From: Mesodorylaimus sp. YZB2_4
Taxonomy: Eukaryota > Nematoda > Enoplea > Dorylaimida > Dorylaimidae
NCBI GenBank assembly: GCA_030248295.1
Contig: JASANH010000264.1
Span: 62,001 to 126,000, forward strand
Length of the DNA: 64,000 nucleotides
Direction of reading: 5' to 3'
Shown: positions 35,801 through 47,100 of the stretch, in pieces
Numbering within the stretch: position 1 is the first letter of the stretch
Layout of the letters: each line of letters opens with the position of its first letter
Position numbers and translations under genes: made by a program
The notes under the pieces: model-generated
Databases searched by the model: none
What the model saw: only the letters and a program-made list of their open reading frames with translations
What the model was told of the DNA's origin: nothing

Positions 35801-37213
35801 TTCCTTTCACGAGAAAAACGGATTTTTTAATTTTAATTATGCAATCCTCCGATGGGCCCGCAGGAGAATATGCTACTGACAAAACTTGGATTGGAGCTAG
35901 GCAAGTCTTGCGGCCACACCTCATGGACTGGTTGACGTCTCCCAGCCAGATAAGGGACGAGGGTCAACTGAAATCACGACCCATGTCTTCTGTGTCAAGT
36001 GAGGACAGGGTAAGTCCCTTCTGGTAACACCTCTGGTGCATGATCTACCTTCTCTCACGACCAGGTCTCAGGAGAAAGTTGTGAAGTCCCTCGTATCGCA
36101 CCCCATCCTATAACAATAGATTCTAGGAAAACGAATGAAGTGTCCCTAGCAAGGCATTCCGACGGTTTTCTGGGAAAACGGGAAATCTTTCAAAAAAAGC
36201 TAAAAAAATTCAGATTTAAAATTGGCGGGAAAATTTTTACATGCCCTCTAAGCGTTTGGACTACCAGTAACTGAGTGAGCATCGTTGTCAGACGTTGTGC
36301 CTTGCCACATGCTCTTCCTGTTTGATCGTCTAGACACAAACCAACTGTGGTTTTCTTGCAAGAAGTCATCACAGAATCAGTGGAAATACTAGCCGATTAT
36401 TTGAGCGATGACTATTGGGTTTTGAAAGGCAAAGAACCACGATCTGGTCCAGCTCCTCCCTATTTCACTGCCATGCTTTTGAAGAGGGATGGTGTCAAAT
36501 TGGATCGCGAACCTGAACTAATTCCATTTTCTGGATCGAATATGGGAAGATCTCTATTAAAAATAGAGGTAAGGATTTAATTTTTGATTTGATTTGATTG
36601 AGATGCGTCTCTTTATGCGATTAATTCAAAAAAAATTTGAAGTAAAAATAGCGGGAAATGATATTTAAAGGAAAAGTTTGATTGCAGGTGGAAATATTTG
36701 GCGTTCCTTGCATTCTGATGACGTCGCATTTGGAAAGTACGAAAGACTGCGTGCGAGAACGGGTTAAACAGTTGAGTACATGTTTCGATGTGTTACAAAA
36801 CAAAGTGCCCGATAATGTTACTGCATTTTTTGGTGGAGATCTCAATCTCCGGGATAAAGAGGTAAAATTTGATAATGAATCAAAACTGATTGAAAATGTT
36901 AATTTTTTGTCTTTAGCTTGCTGAAGTTGGTGGAATTCCAACGGGTATGGAAGATTTATGGATCGCTTGCGGATCTCCGAAACACTGCGAGTACACTTGG
37001 GATTGTAAACGAAATGATAATTTGAACGCGTTTGAAGGAGCCAAATTCAAACCTCAATCTCGGTTTGATCGTCTCTATTTGAAACACGCAAGTGCCAATG
37101 GACCCGCGTGGAAACCAAACAGCTTCACTTTGGCTGGCACTGAACGTATCGCAAAATATGGAAGATTCCCGAGCGATCATTGGGGAATTTTATGTTATTT
37201 GGAAAAAATTTGA
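32884..37213 (+). CDS. Tyrosyl-DNA phosphodiesterase 2 (TDP2)
   Basis: Five exons (32884-33012, 35258-35535, 36334-36568, 36688-36861, 36917-37213) total 1113 nt, 370 residues, frame exact. Residues 5-50 form a UBA-like domain (CKEFVEVTKADSAMAHFFLQ, then ALNKFF). A Ser-rich linker leads to an EEP-family nuclease domain carrying all four TDP2 motifs: SWNIDGLD (112-119), FLQEV with Glu146, GGDLNLRD with Asp265, and SDHWG with His360. The enzyme hydrolyses 5'-phosphotyrosyl bonds left by abortive topoisomerase II and so acts in the nucleus in break repair. Intron 1 (2.2 kb) carries a MITE ending 22 bp before exon 2. It is probably SL trans-spliced downstream of the UCH gene. Confidence 0.93.
33131..33222 (+). 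repeat. tRNA-like sequence, probably SINE head or tRNA pseudogene
   Basis: An A-box-like GCGGGTTAAGGCG (33154-33166) and a B box GGTTCGACTC (33201-33210) have tRNA spacing with a long variable region. The acceptor and anticodon stems do not pair well, so it is not called a functional tRNA. It lies in TDP2 intron 1. Confidence 0.45.
34852..35235. mobile_element. MITE with AGCGTTCGTTC inverted ends
   Basis: Terminal inverted repeats are AGCGTTCGTTC (34852-34862) and GAACGAACGCT (35225-35235). Just inside both ends are GGGATCGGGACC-type arrays. It is 384 bp and non-coding, and a related copy lies at 10625-10885. It ends 22 bp upstream of TDP2 exon 2. Confidence 0.75.
35561..35576 (+). repeat. 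G16 homopolymer
   Basis: Sixteen consecutive G just after the donor of TDP2 exon 2, on the transcribed-sense strand. It is capable of G-quadruplex formation. Confidence 0.8.
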
Positions 37214-37832
37214 CATAAAAGAGTGAAAGTGGGGGGAGGTAGGTGGTTCAGCGTTGCTTTCATGTTTTCTGGATTCTTGACTGGTCGATTTTGAGTACTC
37301 GTGTCAGTGAAATGCTGTAGTAAAGGCAGTTGAAATGAATTAAAAAATTGACCTTTGCTTGCGTCAGAATGTAATTGCCTCTTGTCCCACCACTCTTGGC
37401 GGGAAATTCAAAATTTGAGTACGCTTTAATCTGCTGGAGCACCAAAACCAGATCAACACTGTTGAGGCAATGCGTTTTTGAAATATGCGCTGTATGTCTG
37501 TGGTAAGGTGATGTACAGTATATCAAAATTGGGACCTTATTTTGGCAGCGTTACAGTATCTAATGTACTATGCTCATTTTAGTGTCGGAATATGGGCTAG
37601 TCACCCCGCTATACTTCGTAGGTAACCCGTGAACACACGAGCCCTGCATAGTTTGTAATCTGCACTATATAGTGCTATTATACTCAACATAAATATGATG
37701 ACCACCGATTAATACGTGGCAGAAGAACACGCCAGAAAAAAATTTACTTAGTGGGTGTGTCCGTGTGAAATACAAGGCTGTAGCTCGTCACATTTTGATA
37801 CACACAGATGACATAACTTTAAAAAAATAATC
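37214..37832. other. Intergenic, no gene recognised
   Basis: About 620 bp between TDP2 and the orphan membrane protein. It holds one GGCGGGAAA motif (37398-37406) and short TACAGTA words. No coding exon is seen. Confidence 0.45.
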
Positions 37833-40800
37833 ATGAACCCGATTTTCCAGAAGTTCCTATATCTTTTTGCGTTTCTCTTCTTCTTGGTTCCTCTGCAAGT
37901 TCCAAGCGAGGAAACCACTCCGAAGAGTTCTGGTAGCAAATATCCGTATGAGCGGGGCAATGGGTCGTGGTGTCCATGCCATTTCGAGCCACACTATTAC
38001 AGCACCACATTAAGCAATGGCACAACTGTCAATAGCTCCAAATGTATTGGTCAGCTCCCAATGCAAGCAGCCATGGCCGGCGATAACCCGAACGACACTG
38101 AGGAGCGAATGGAGGTCGAGGAAGAAGATACGTTCAGTGCTGACTACGTGCAGAAAGCCTGTCAATATTACCGTTCCAAAGTGGTCCATTTCAAAACTGC
38201 GCAGGAAGCCGGCGCGATGAATGTAGCGTAAGTAAGAATTTAATTCATAAAAATTATTATCAAATGCTGAAACATTTAAGACAATATCCAGAGGGATCGT
38301 TATTTTTTATTGGCGACGATTGCGGATTTATCTCGGGTGAACGTGTTGAAGACAAAGAATGTGGTGCATTGCTGGATGAATTGTATTTTGAAAATACGTT
38401 ATGCGAAGCCAATATGACCATCAATATGAAACCTTTATGTCGATGCCCGTGCGGATTCGTCTATTCTAAAGACAGCATTTGTATTGGCGTAGGCACCTCG
38501 TGCCAACCATACGATAGCGTGGAAGGAATGATCATGATCGCCTACTCCCTCCTGCCAACTGTGGCATTGATCGCTCGATGGGATAATGCAACTGCCGATC
38601 AACCACCTTCCGACTGGCCGAACAACACTATTTTCTTTATTGGCACTCCCAGCGAGGTAAAATAAATTTAAAATCTTGTATCACTCCTTAAAAAAATTTG
38701 TCATTTGGTTAAAGCTGTTTTTCACAGCTCCGGGATAATTAGAATACATCAAAATAATCACAAGATGATAAGCTGTCGAATGCTTTTTTACATGTTCTCT
38801 TGGTCTCACCGCTCTTGAGATATCGCCAAAAGTCAAAATTCAAAGTTTATCTCACAAGCATGGGCTTGTAATGTAGCTCGAAGTAGGAGACACATGCCCC
38901 TGCGATAATTTTACCAGAGATGCCCTTGTTTTACGGATTTAGAAAATGCAACAAAAACAGCCCTGTCCCATATTCAGAAGGCACAAAGAGCCGCCGGCTT
39001 CTGTCTGACGTGTCTGAGATGGTTTCCGACTGCAGCGAAAGCGTGTGCGCGATCGCAGACCCTCAGAAACAGTCGCGTGCAGACCTGTAATTCCCACACT
39101 TTAGAAATACACTTCCTCTATGCGGGGTTTTGTGACTTCCAAATATGGGACAGGGCTGCTTTTGTAGCACTTTTTAATCTACGCAACAAGGAGCAGCTCT
39201 GGTCAAATTATCGCTGGACAAGTTTCTCTCATTTCTAGCTATAAGCACATGTTTGTGGTAGAAAATTTGAATTTTGACTTTAGGCGGGAATATCTCACGA
39301 ACGGTATGACCTAGGAAAAAGCTAAAGAAGCATTCTATAGCATATCATCTTGTGATCATTTCAGGACCAAGGGTTTGGAATATATAGGCAATATCGCTCA
39401 AGCAACACGTTTTTATGTGCATTTCCATAGAGAGGAGGTGAAAAACCATTTTTGACTTTTGAGTCATAATACACTCATTTGGTGCTTTGTGATGTTATCG
39501 TGTGATTTACGTCGGCCGAGACTACGATAGACCACCAACCGTTTATTAGTAATAGACACGCGCACGAACCACGACTGCGAGTACCGATTGAAACACGAAT
39601 GAGACGAAGGCAACAAACCTTAGTTTATATACCAGCCCAGGGATTACTTCTCTGACGATCAGCACAACTAGGCCTAAGGGGCCGTTCAAAAACGACGTCG
39701 TATGCAAATCAGCAATTTTTGCCCCCGTCCCCCCTTCCGACGTCGTACAAGCTAATACCACCCCCCCCCCCTTGCGAAGGGGGAGTAAAGACATACTTCA
39801 AAACAATTTCATGAGTATAGGCGCACTTCACCCTGCCGCTCCTCATATTCACATCTCGTACGAATCGCGCATGTTCCCATCCTCATAGCGGTGTACATTC
39901 CAACAATGTTTTTCGGAATGTTTAGAGACATATAGTAATTTGATTTTAGTAACAATTTGGTGAGGTACAAAGTGCTGATGATTTCACAGCTTTACTCTAC
40001 GCCTTTAGTTCCCAAAGTTGTTGTCAATTCTTGAAATGCACTTGTCAAAAATCGAATAAGCAAGCAGTATGAAAGCAAAACGAATAGCTGTATATGATAG
40101 AGCACATTTTTATTTATGAAACTTTAACCTTTTTGCTTTAAAAACTTTTTTGGACTGAAGCCCGTTTGTGCCTCCAGCTGGCCAGCAGTCAAACCTTCTA
40201 AGCTAGGCTGTACGGTAACCAGCTTCCCTCTGCGCGACCCCACCAGTAGCACCTCCACACGAGGACATCCTCGATGGGACACCGACTTTCTTGGACGATG
40301 GCGGGCGGGCTTTGAGCCTTGCCCCTTGTTCAGCAGCTTAGACTGTCTCCTCGTTTGGCTTCCGTCTCTCCACTCTGAGCACTTCTATGTTACTGGGTGA
40401 GTCCAGCCACGCTACTGGCCAATATGTAGAGACCAATGCCAAACCGCTCTGCACCAACGGGGCTGCTGTCTATAACAAGCTGTGTCTGGCCAATAAACAT
40501 CATTATCACCAAAACTATCATGAATAGGTGACCCAAAAGTGGCGGACCTGTGCTCATCTGATTAGGCTCTTGCAAAAGAGTTCGAAAGGGAGGAAAAACG
40601 CTGCAATACCTAGTGCAAAAACGATGTCGTTTTGCCTCTGACACCCCTCCCCCTTGTCGTTTTTTGTCGTTTAGGTGCTGACCCCCGCTTTCTCCCTGGC
40701 GCACGACGTCGTATTTGAATGGCCCCTAAGTAAACAACCATCTAGTCGACACAGGGAACCTTGCCTCAATGCTCCTCCAGGTAAATATCATTACTATCAC

Positions 40801-41674
40801 GAGGTCAAAACTTTCACTTGGCAAGCACTTGGTCGATCCTTACAGACACCCTGTCTAATCACTTGTTAGGGTTGGGGAGGTCTGGTCTGAAGATTTGTGA
40901 AGTCAGGAACCTGGGCAGTGTTCGACTCGCGGCTGGGTGCATCATTTCTTGAGTAATGAACGGGCAAAGTTGCCCGCTTAACATTGCGCGTCTGTGCGGC
41001 TGGGCTAAACGGGCAACCTGGTGATGATTACATTGTCAGCAATGCTTTTGCAACATACATTGTTTAGTCTCCTGTCGGTAGTGGGAAGACTGAATCATAG
41101 GCCAGCTTGGTGGGTGAGCTTTCATAGGGGGGGGCTTATTCACTTATACTGTATTGTAGTGGGCTGGTCAAACGGTCGTCGTACCGATAGTCCGTGTACA
41201 TTACATGGAACTAACCGTATTTGACTAAGAAATGGATTCTTATTTGCAACTGTAAAAAAGGCGTGTTCACTCACACGCTTGGTTTCACCTGGCCTCAGTT
41301 ATTAGGTATCTCGATCGTAGTACTTAATTGAGTCAGCCGCAAAAATTTAAAAAGACTAGCAAAACCAGATGCCGTTTGATTTTGCGAAAAATTGATCATG
41401 TCTGCGGTCATTTCAGGGCATTTGCGGCTTCAAGAATTATAGCGACGATGGCAAGGTGGTTGGAGGAAATTGTACAGAATTGCTGCAAGATTTTGCGTTT
41501 TTCCACGTTTTATGCTTTGCACCGATTGTACCCGACGATGATAATTGTCCACCGATGTTGGGACCACAATGCGGGCTTGCCACGTTGGTAATGCCTACGT
41601 GGGTTATCAGCTGCGTCTTGCCTAGCCTCTTGTTTCTGATTCAAGCCATCAAACCATTCACGCAAAATCCATAG
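37833..41674 (+). CDS. Cysteine-rich single-pass membrane glycoprotein of unknown function
   Basis: Exons 37833-38227, 38281-38656 and 41417-41674 total 1029 nt, 342 residues, frame exact. Residues 1-26 are a strong signal peptide (FLYLFAFLFFLVPLQVPS). The ectodomain has about 17 cysteines in pairs such as CPC and CRCPC and many N-glycosylation sequons (NGS, NGT, NSS, NDT, NMT, NAT, NNT, NCT). A hydrophobic segment at about 310-334 (LATLVMPTWVISCVLPSLLF) is followed by eight residues, so it is either a type I protein with almost no cytoplasmic tail or GPI-anchored. I recognise no domain. Intron 2 (2.8 kb) carries the second copy of the 1-kb transposon. Confidence 0.75.
39678..40726. mobile_element. 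Non-autonomous DNA transposon, Harbinger-like ends, copy 2, with nested SINE
   Basis: Left GGGGCCGTTCAAAAACGACG and right CGACGTCGTATTTGAATGGCCCC are imperfect terminal inverted repeats. The flanks are TAA on both sides (39675-39677 and 40727-40729), a 3-bp target duplication typical of PIF/Harbinger elements. It is 1049 bp, matches the copy at 921-2247, and has no transposase. It sits in intron 2 of the orphan membrane gene. Confidence 0.72.
40150..40465 (-). repeat. tRNA-derived SINE nested in transposon (copy 3)
   Basis: The same body as 1316-1740 with the head part around 40405-40465. The B-box part is deleted relative to the other copies. Its position inside the transposon matches copy 1, so the SINE was present before the transposon multiplied. 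Confidence 0.55.
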
Positions 41675-43108
41675 GTGGCAGGGCCTGATTGATTTGATTC
41701 AGTATATTCGATTTCGATGTTGATTTATTATTTGGCACTCTGGTATAATTCCGCCCTGTTTTTGGGTTTTTTGGTCATTCTATTACTGACTTTGCTATTG
41801 GGCCTCATGCTGGTTTTGTAATTAAAACTTAATTGCATGCGATGTAAATGCGTTTATGATAAATTCTCTCGTTGAAATTTGGGCCTCCCATTTGGAAATG
41901 TTTTCGTGTGCGAAATGTTTAAATTTTTTGTTTGGTGTGATAAATGGGGTTGCAGATCTTGCTCGTAAGTGAGACTGCCTAGCGCAATTCAAACTGATCG
42001 CCAACAAGGAGACACGACTGACTGACTAACAAGGAAACATCGCCAACCGTCAAGTCGAAGTTGGCAAAACCAAAAATTGCAATGTGTTCCTAGGCGCAAA
42101 AAAAGCTCAGTGGAAAATATTAGGCGTCTGGTTAACCTAGTCAGCCCTACAGTCCCGTGAAATTTTTGAATTTCTCTTTTTTGAGGAAAAAACACCAAAT
42201 CCGAGTCTTGAAAGCTTAAATTCGAAGCCTGAAACCCAAAAATCCAGTTTGGAAAGAACCCCGCGTGTTTTTCTCAATTCTCGGGTTCCACTACTGAAAA
42301 TTTCCGGCGGACTTCAAACCTGACCACTCCTGACCAACGGCCAGACGCCTCTAATATTGTCCACGGAGTTTTTTTTGCACCTGGGACAAACTACGACTTT
42401 TGGTTTTGTAAAGTTCGACTTGACGGGCGATGTTCCCGTATAAGCAGCGAGCGTATTTGGGATTCTTAGTTTGATCTACCATTCAGACTTGGTTTTTGAG
42501 GTTCCCTGTATATAATTTTCTAACGTGTTAAAATTTTCAAGTGCATTCGTGGATGCCACAGTACCCACGTAGGTACTGTACAGTAGAAGCTTGCGTCCAG
42601 GTCCTTTATTGGATCTGAAATTCGACCCAACCTAACCCAGCCACACCCCGCCGACCCAAGGCTTGACCCTCGAGGGCCACATCCACCCAGACTCAGGCCC
42701 ACGTCGTTTTTTAATAATTGAACCCAAACCCAACTCGACTTTGTTACAACATATCTTCAGTTTTAAGCCAAATGTCAAAAACCCGAAGAAACAATTTGCA
42801 TTCTTGCACCATCAGAATATATCACTTGAAATATTTTGTACAGTTTCAATTGTATCTGAGGGTGGCGTAATTTGCCACGATTTTAAAAAGGTTGGGTTTA
42901 TCTGGGTTTGACTTTTTGACCCAACATAGCCTGGGAATTTACTAGTCCACCCAACCCCAACCCATCCCCATGGACCCAACCAAAAAACCCACCGGGTCTG
43001 TGTGGGTTCGGGACCAGTTGCAGGACCTGCTTTCTTTTGCTATCAGCAGCTTGCAGTCTGTACAGCCGGCAGCATGACCTTGGAATATCCAGTGCACGAA
43101 CGACGTCC

Positions 43109-43147
43109 ACCTCCCCCTGGCGTACTACGTCGTATTTGTACGGCCCC
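43109..43147. mobile_element. Right-end fragment of the Harbinger-like element (copy 3)
   Basis: CTCCCCCTGGCGTACTACG onward to GGCCCC matches the right ends at 2210-2247 and 40690-40726. The remainder of the element is absent. Confidence 0.55.
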
Positions 43148-43154
43148 CTATTAG

Positions 43155-43250
43155 GAGCCGCAGTGGCTCAGTTGGTGAAGGCGTTGGTCCCGTATTGCAT
43201 CGACCAGCAACCCTGGCTGTGAGGCCACAGTTCGGTTCCGGCTAAGGACA
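43155..43250 (+). repeat. tRNA-like SINE head
   Basis: CAGTGGCTCAGTTGGTGAAGG resembles an A box and CAGTTCGGTTCC a diverged B box, in tRNA order with a long variable arm. A non-tRNA tail follows. Pairing is poor for a functional tRNA. Confidence 0.4.
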
Positions 43251-44131
43251 GCAGTTTAGTAAGTCCGTCGCTGGCCTTGCACACCTGGCTCTTGCCGGCT
43301 TGGTGATTCGGTCAATGCTGGCCTGAGGCCCCTAAATTCTGCGTCCCCCCTGCGTTGCACCACCGCTACCGCTAAATGTGGAATCTAGTAACGTGATTTT
43401 ACTCCATATGTTGGTAGCATGTTCCGCTAAACCTGGCTTTTTGTTAATTATATTTTCACGTAAAATTTCAAAATGTTTCAAGTACTCCCGACTAAATATT
43501 AAAGTCGGCTCGGCGTGTTGATAACAGAATTGATTTTCTAAAATTTCCCGCTTTCGATTGAAGCTTATTGAACGATTTTGAAAAGTTTTAATTTTATAGC
43601 TTTAGCATGTTTTTCGCAAACCTTTTTTTAATGCTTTGTGGGTCTAAACATTTGCAGGTGTTTGCAGCAGCTGTATGGGCACTAGTTTGAAATGCAGCAG
43701 AAAAACCGCCATTTTGGGTCTCCGCATTTGTAACGGGAAAGTTGACCAAACTAATCGTAAGCCCTTTTATTTCAAATTCCACTAAAAATAAAAACAACTT
43801 CCAAACTGCAGACCCTAGAACCCCCTGTAAACCTATCTTACACTTGCATGCGCACTATTTCGCACGATATCTTATCACTATACAAAACTAAAATGATAGG
43901 CACACACTAAAGACTGCGAGCGGCACCAAACAGTCGTGTGATCTATAAAAAGCACAAAAAATGGTCCTATTCGATTCAATATTAAAAGCCAGGCAAGAGT
44001 AATTTCAAAGCACTTTTCAAAAAAACTTTGCATTCACAGAGTTGAGAGTGCATTAAACCATGGGAAAACAGAAATCGATATCAACCCAAGGCACTGATCA
44101 TGATCGGACATCAGAAATAAAAATAACAAAT

Positions 44132-47100
44132 TTACCTTCGGTTAACTAAGGCCAAAAAGAAAATGGTAAAAACGCATAGAAAAATCGAGTTTGTGTATTT
44201 TGGCATTGCAAAATTAGGAGTTGTGTTTCCTGGTTCCATGTGGGACTCGGCTGACGGCTGTTCATCGGGTGACTGCTCCTCGCCTTCGTCACTATCTGCT
44301 GATGGTTCCGGTTGCGGCTCTGGTTCGGGGTTCTCCACTGCTGGGTAATCCTGCCCTTCCTCCCCATCCCCGGTTGTGCCACTGGTATCGACGGGTGTCA
44401 TTGGTTGTTCTGGGCGGGTGTCATGCTCGTCATCGTCGTCATCGTCGTCGTCATCGTCGTCGGGTTGAGTTTCGGAGGGTTTGGACGGCGCTGATTGGTG
44501 GCCTCCTTCGTTTTCACAATGTTCACCGTCATAGCCATCGAGGCAAGTGCACTTATTGCATAAGCAGCGACCGTGACCAGAACAAAGTTTCTGCAAAAAG
44601 TTGCGGCAATTTCAAGGGTGACTGCAAGCTATCCGCTTACCCCATCGGAACTCATGCAGTCCTCTGTACCACTCGAACAAGTGCAAGCGGGCCCATGCCA
44701 TCCAGCCTCGCACTGACAAGAACCGCAGTGACACGTGCCACGGCCACCACATTGCTGGCCCCCAGCTACGGGACATGGCGCGTAGGCGCAATCGCAGTAT
44801 CTGCCGCTGTACTGAAATCGGAATATACATTTGCAATTCCTGGGTGAAGATCGGAGTTGCGATCCCCCCCCCCCCCCCATGTCTCTAAGCTGTTCTTACA
44901 ACTCGGGGGGGGGGGGGGGGGGAAGGAAGCCACAAACAAGCGGTATCAACGCTCAGCTTACTTCATTCTGGTCGCAAATGCACTGTCCGCAATTGCAATA
45001 TCCATGACCACTGCAAATTGGTTTGTCCGGCGCAGCGCGGCAGTGGTCCTCCAACTGTGCAGTGCTTTGTCCCTCAGCCAGTCGACACTCGCAATGGCGG
45101 CCACCTATTCGTGGATCGTCGCATATGCACGCCCCGCATACCAAAGTACCCGCGCCATTGCAGTGGCTTGATCTCGGCTCCTAAATAGCAGCTGCCATAA
45201 ATGGGCATTCCATAAAAAAGTAGCTTCCAAACCTGTTTCTCAGGTCTTTCACAATCGCAGCCGCACTGAGGGTGCACGTAAACTGCCAGCACTTCGCGGA
45301 CATTGGTGAGCCCGATGCTAATGACAGCGTTCGAACTGCAACCTCTGATCGATACCGAAACATTGTAGGCGATCAGATCGGCATTGCGGACTCCTTGGCA
45401 CACGCGGTCCGCTTTTTTAATGCTGTAAGCAAAGGAAAGCGTGAAGAAGACAATGATGCATTGCAAACCCTGCCCTGCCCGTAGTCCATTCAGTAAGGAT
45501 GAGCACCGTTGACTTGCAACTCTTAGCGGCCATGTGATAGAGTGCGCGGACTGGAAGTGTGCCACTGAAGAGGGTTCAGCTGTAATTAGGCTTTGATAGC
45601 AAGTGTAAAGTTGGTGGAGCTGTGCCACGGTGCAGAAATGGGGGATATTTTGTAGCGCAGCATGGTCAGGGCACTTTTGTGCAGGTAATTAAGCAGTTCC
45701 GAAGCGTGTTGACAGCTGTTGACCAATTCCACAGCACTAGCACGAATCGATAAAAGGCACAATGACCACGAAGTCACTGCTCTTCCGTGCCACTCTGCAC
45801 TTACCCCTTGCAATCGACGCTATAACTCAGCGTGACACCGCTCGATTCTGTCTCGCTATTCAAAACGTAGATATCCTGCGCTTGTTCCTCAGCGTGGTAA
45901 TATTTTAATGGGAAGCTGACAGATTCGCCTACAATTGTAAAATCAATAAAGTCAAACAATTCAGACGTTGCCAAAAATAGTTTACCTGGTTTAATGAGAA
46001 CATGGACGACCTGTGGTTGTATTCGCCTGATACGGCCAATATGCGGCTCGTATGTGCCGGCTTCAACATTCTGCGATCAGGTGTCACAGGGTCAGTTCAC
46101 GAAATAATAAGCATTTCATTGGGCTTACCTCTTTAATTTGCACATTGGATTTGGCCTGGTAAAGAAATTGAGGCGGGCAGGAATCGATCAAATTATTTTC
46201 TAAGTCGCATCGATAATCACCGGAAAAGGCCTAAAAATGTTATTGCGTAAATCGTACTGAGTAAAATTTTTAAAAAATTCAAGATTAAAAATCTCGTACG
46301 CAAAGTTGAGAGATTTAGAATTTCTTTAAAACACGATTTTAACAAGTCGCAAAAAAATTGTTAGCTGAAAAATTCGAATTTCCCGCCAAAATTAAATTTT
46401 TTAAAATATCTTACAGGGTCTGTACACCAAACGCAATTAGGACTTTGTTTAATACATTGACCGCAACTTTGGCGAGAGCTTCGACATAACGCAAGCAGAT
46501 CTTCTTGTCCTAAAAATAAAACTGATCAAATTTCGACACCTGATAGGACATGTTATTGGATTCCTTTTACTTTTCTTCTTTGCGCATTTTCCATCTTTAA
46601 CCCTACACATTTCTCTCTCAAAAGCTGAAGCTTTTTCTACAGTTACCTCAGGCTAGTTACGAAGCAAGAAAAGACGGGAGGGAGAATAATTAACCAAGAA
46701 TAACAGCTGTCGGGACCAGGCCGAATGTTAGGTATCAATTACAAGCCAAAACACCACCTTGACTAGCACGTAGGCACGCTCTGGTGGATACCAAGAGGAA
46801 CCTGGTCATCTATTCGGAACCCCCTGTCAGCAGTTGCTCACTGGTCCTTCCAACAATGCACTGCAGAGAAGTCATCACTCAAAACTAAGGACGCAAATAA
46901 ACACCAGCAGACATGCTACTTGCACTCCCGCCCAGTTGCACTCCCCCTGCGAGGACCAAATGCAGCTGGACGAAAAGTCAAGTCAGTTGGTGTTGACTGG
47001 ATGAGTAAGAGTGCGATTGAAGAGGCACAACTGGTGCCAACACAGGGTCCGATTTGTGCCGTACATCAAACAGCATTTAGTCAGAATAGACAGAATTTGA

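Larger units (their letters stand above)
41675..44131. other. Intergenic with repeat fragments, no gene recognised
   Basis: Contents: a 3' end of the Harbinger-like element (43109-43147), a tRNA-like segment near 43155-43250, and a region at about 42610-43000 whose two sides carry GACCCAACC-type repeated words. No coding exon is supported on either strand. Confidence 0.45.

Noticed and set aside
44221..44847. A 208-codon frame on the plus strand
   Set aside because: It is antisense to two confirmed exons of the integrin-like gene; the length comes from the GAC/GAT-rich acidic coding sequence opposite.
45929..45985. Hidden betaI-domain exon between integrin-like exons 4 and 5
   Set aside because: The intron is only 57 nt, and both flanks of the betaI insertion site are within exon 5 itself.
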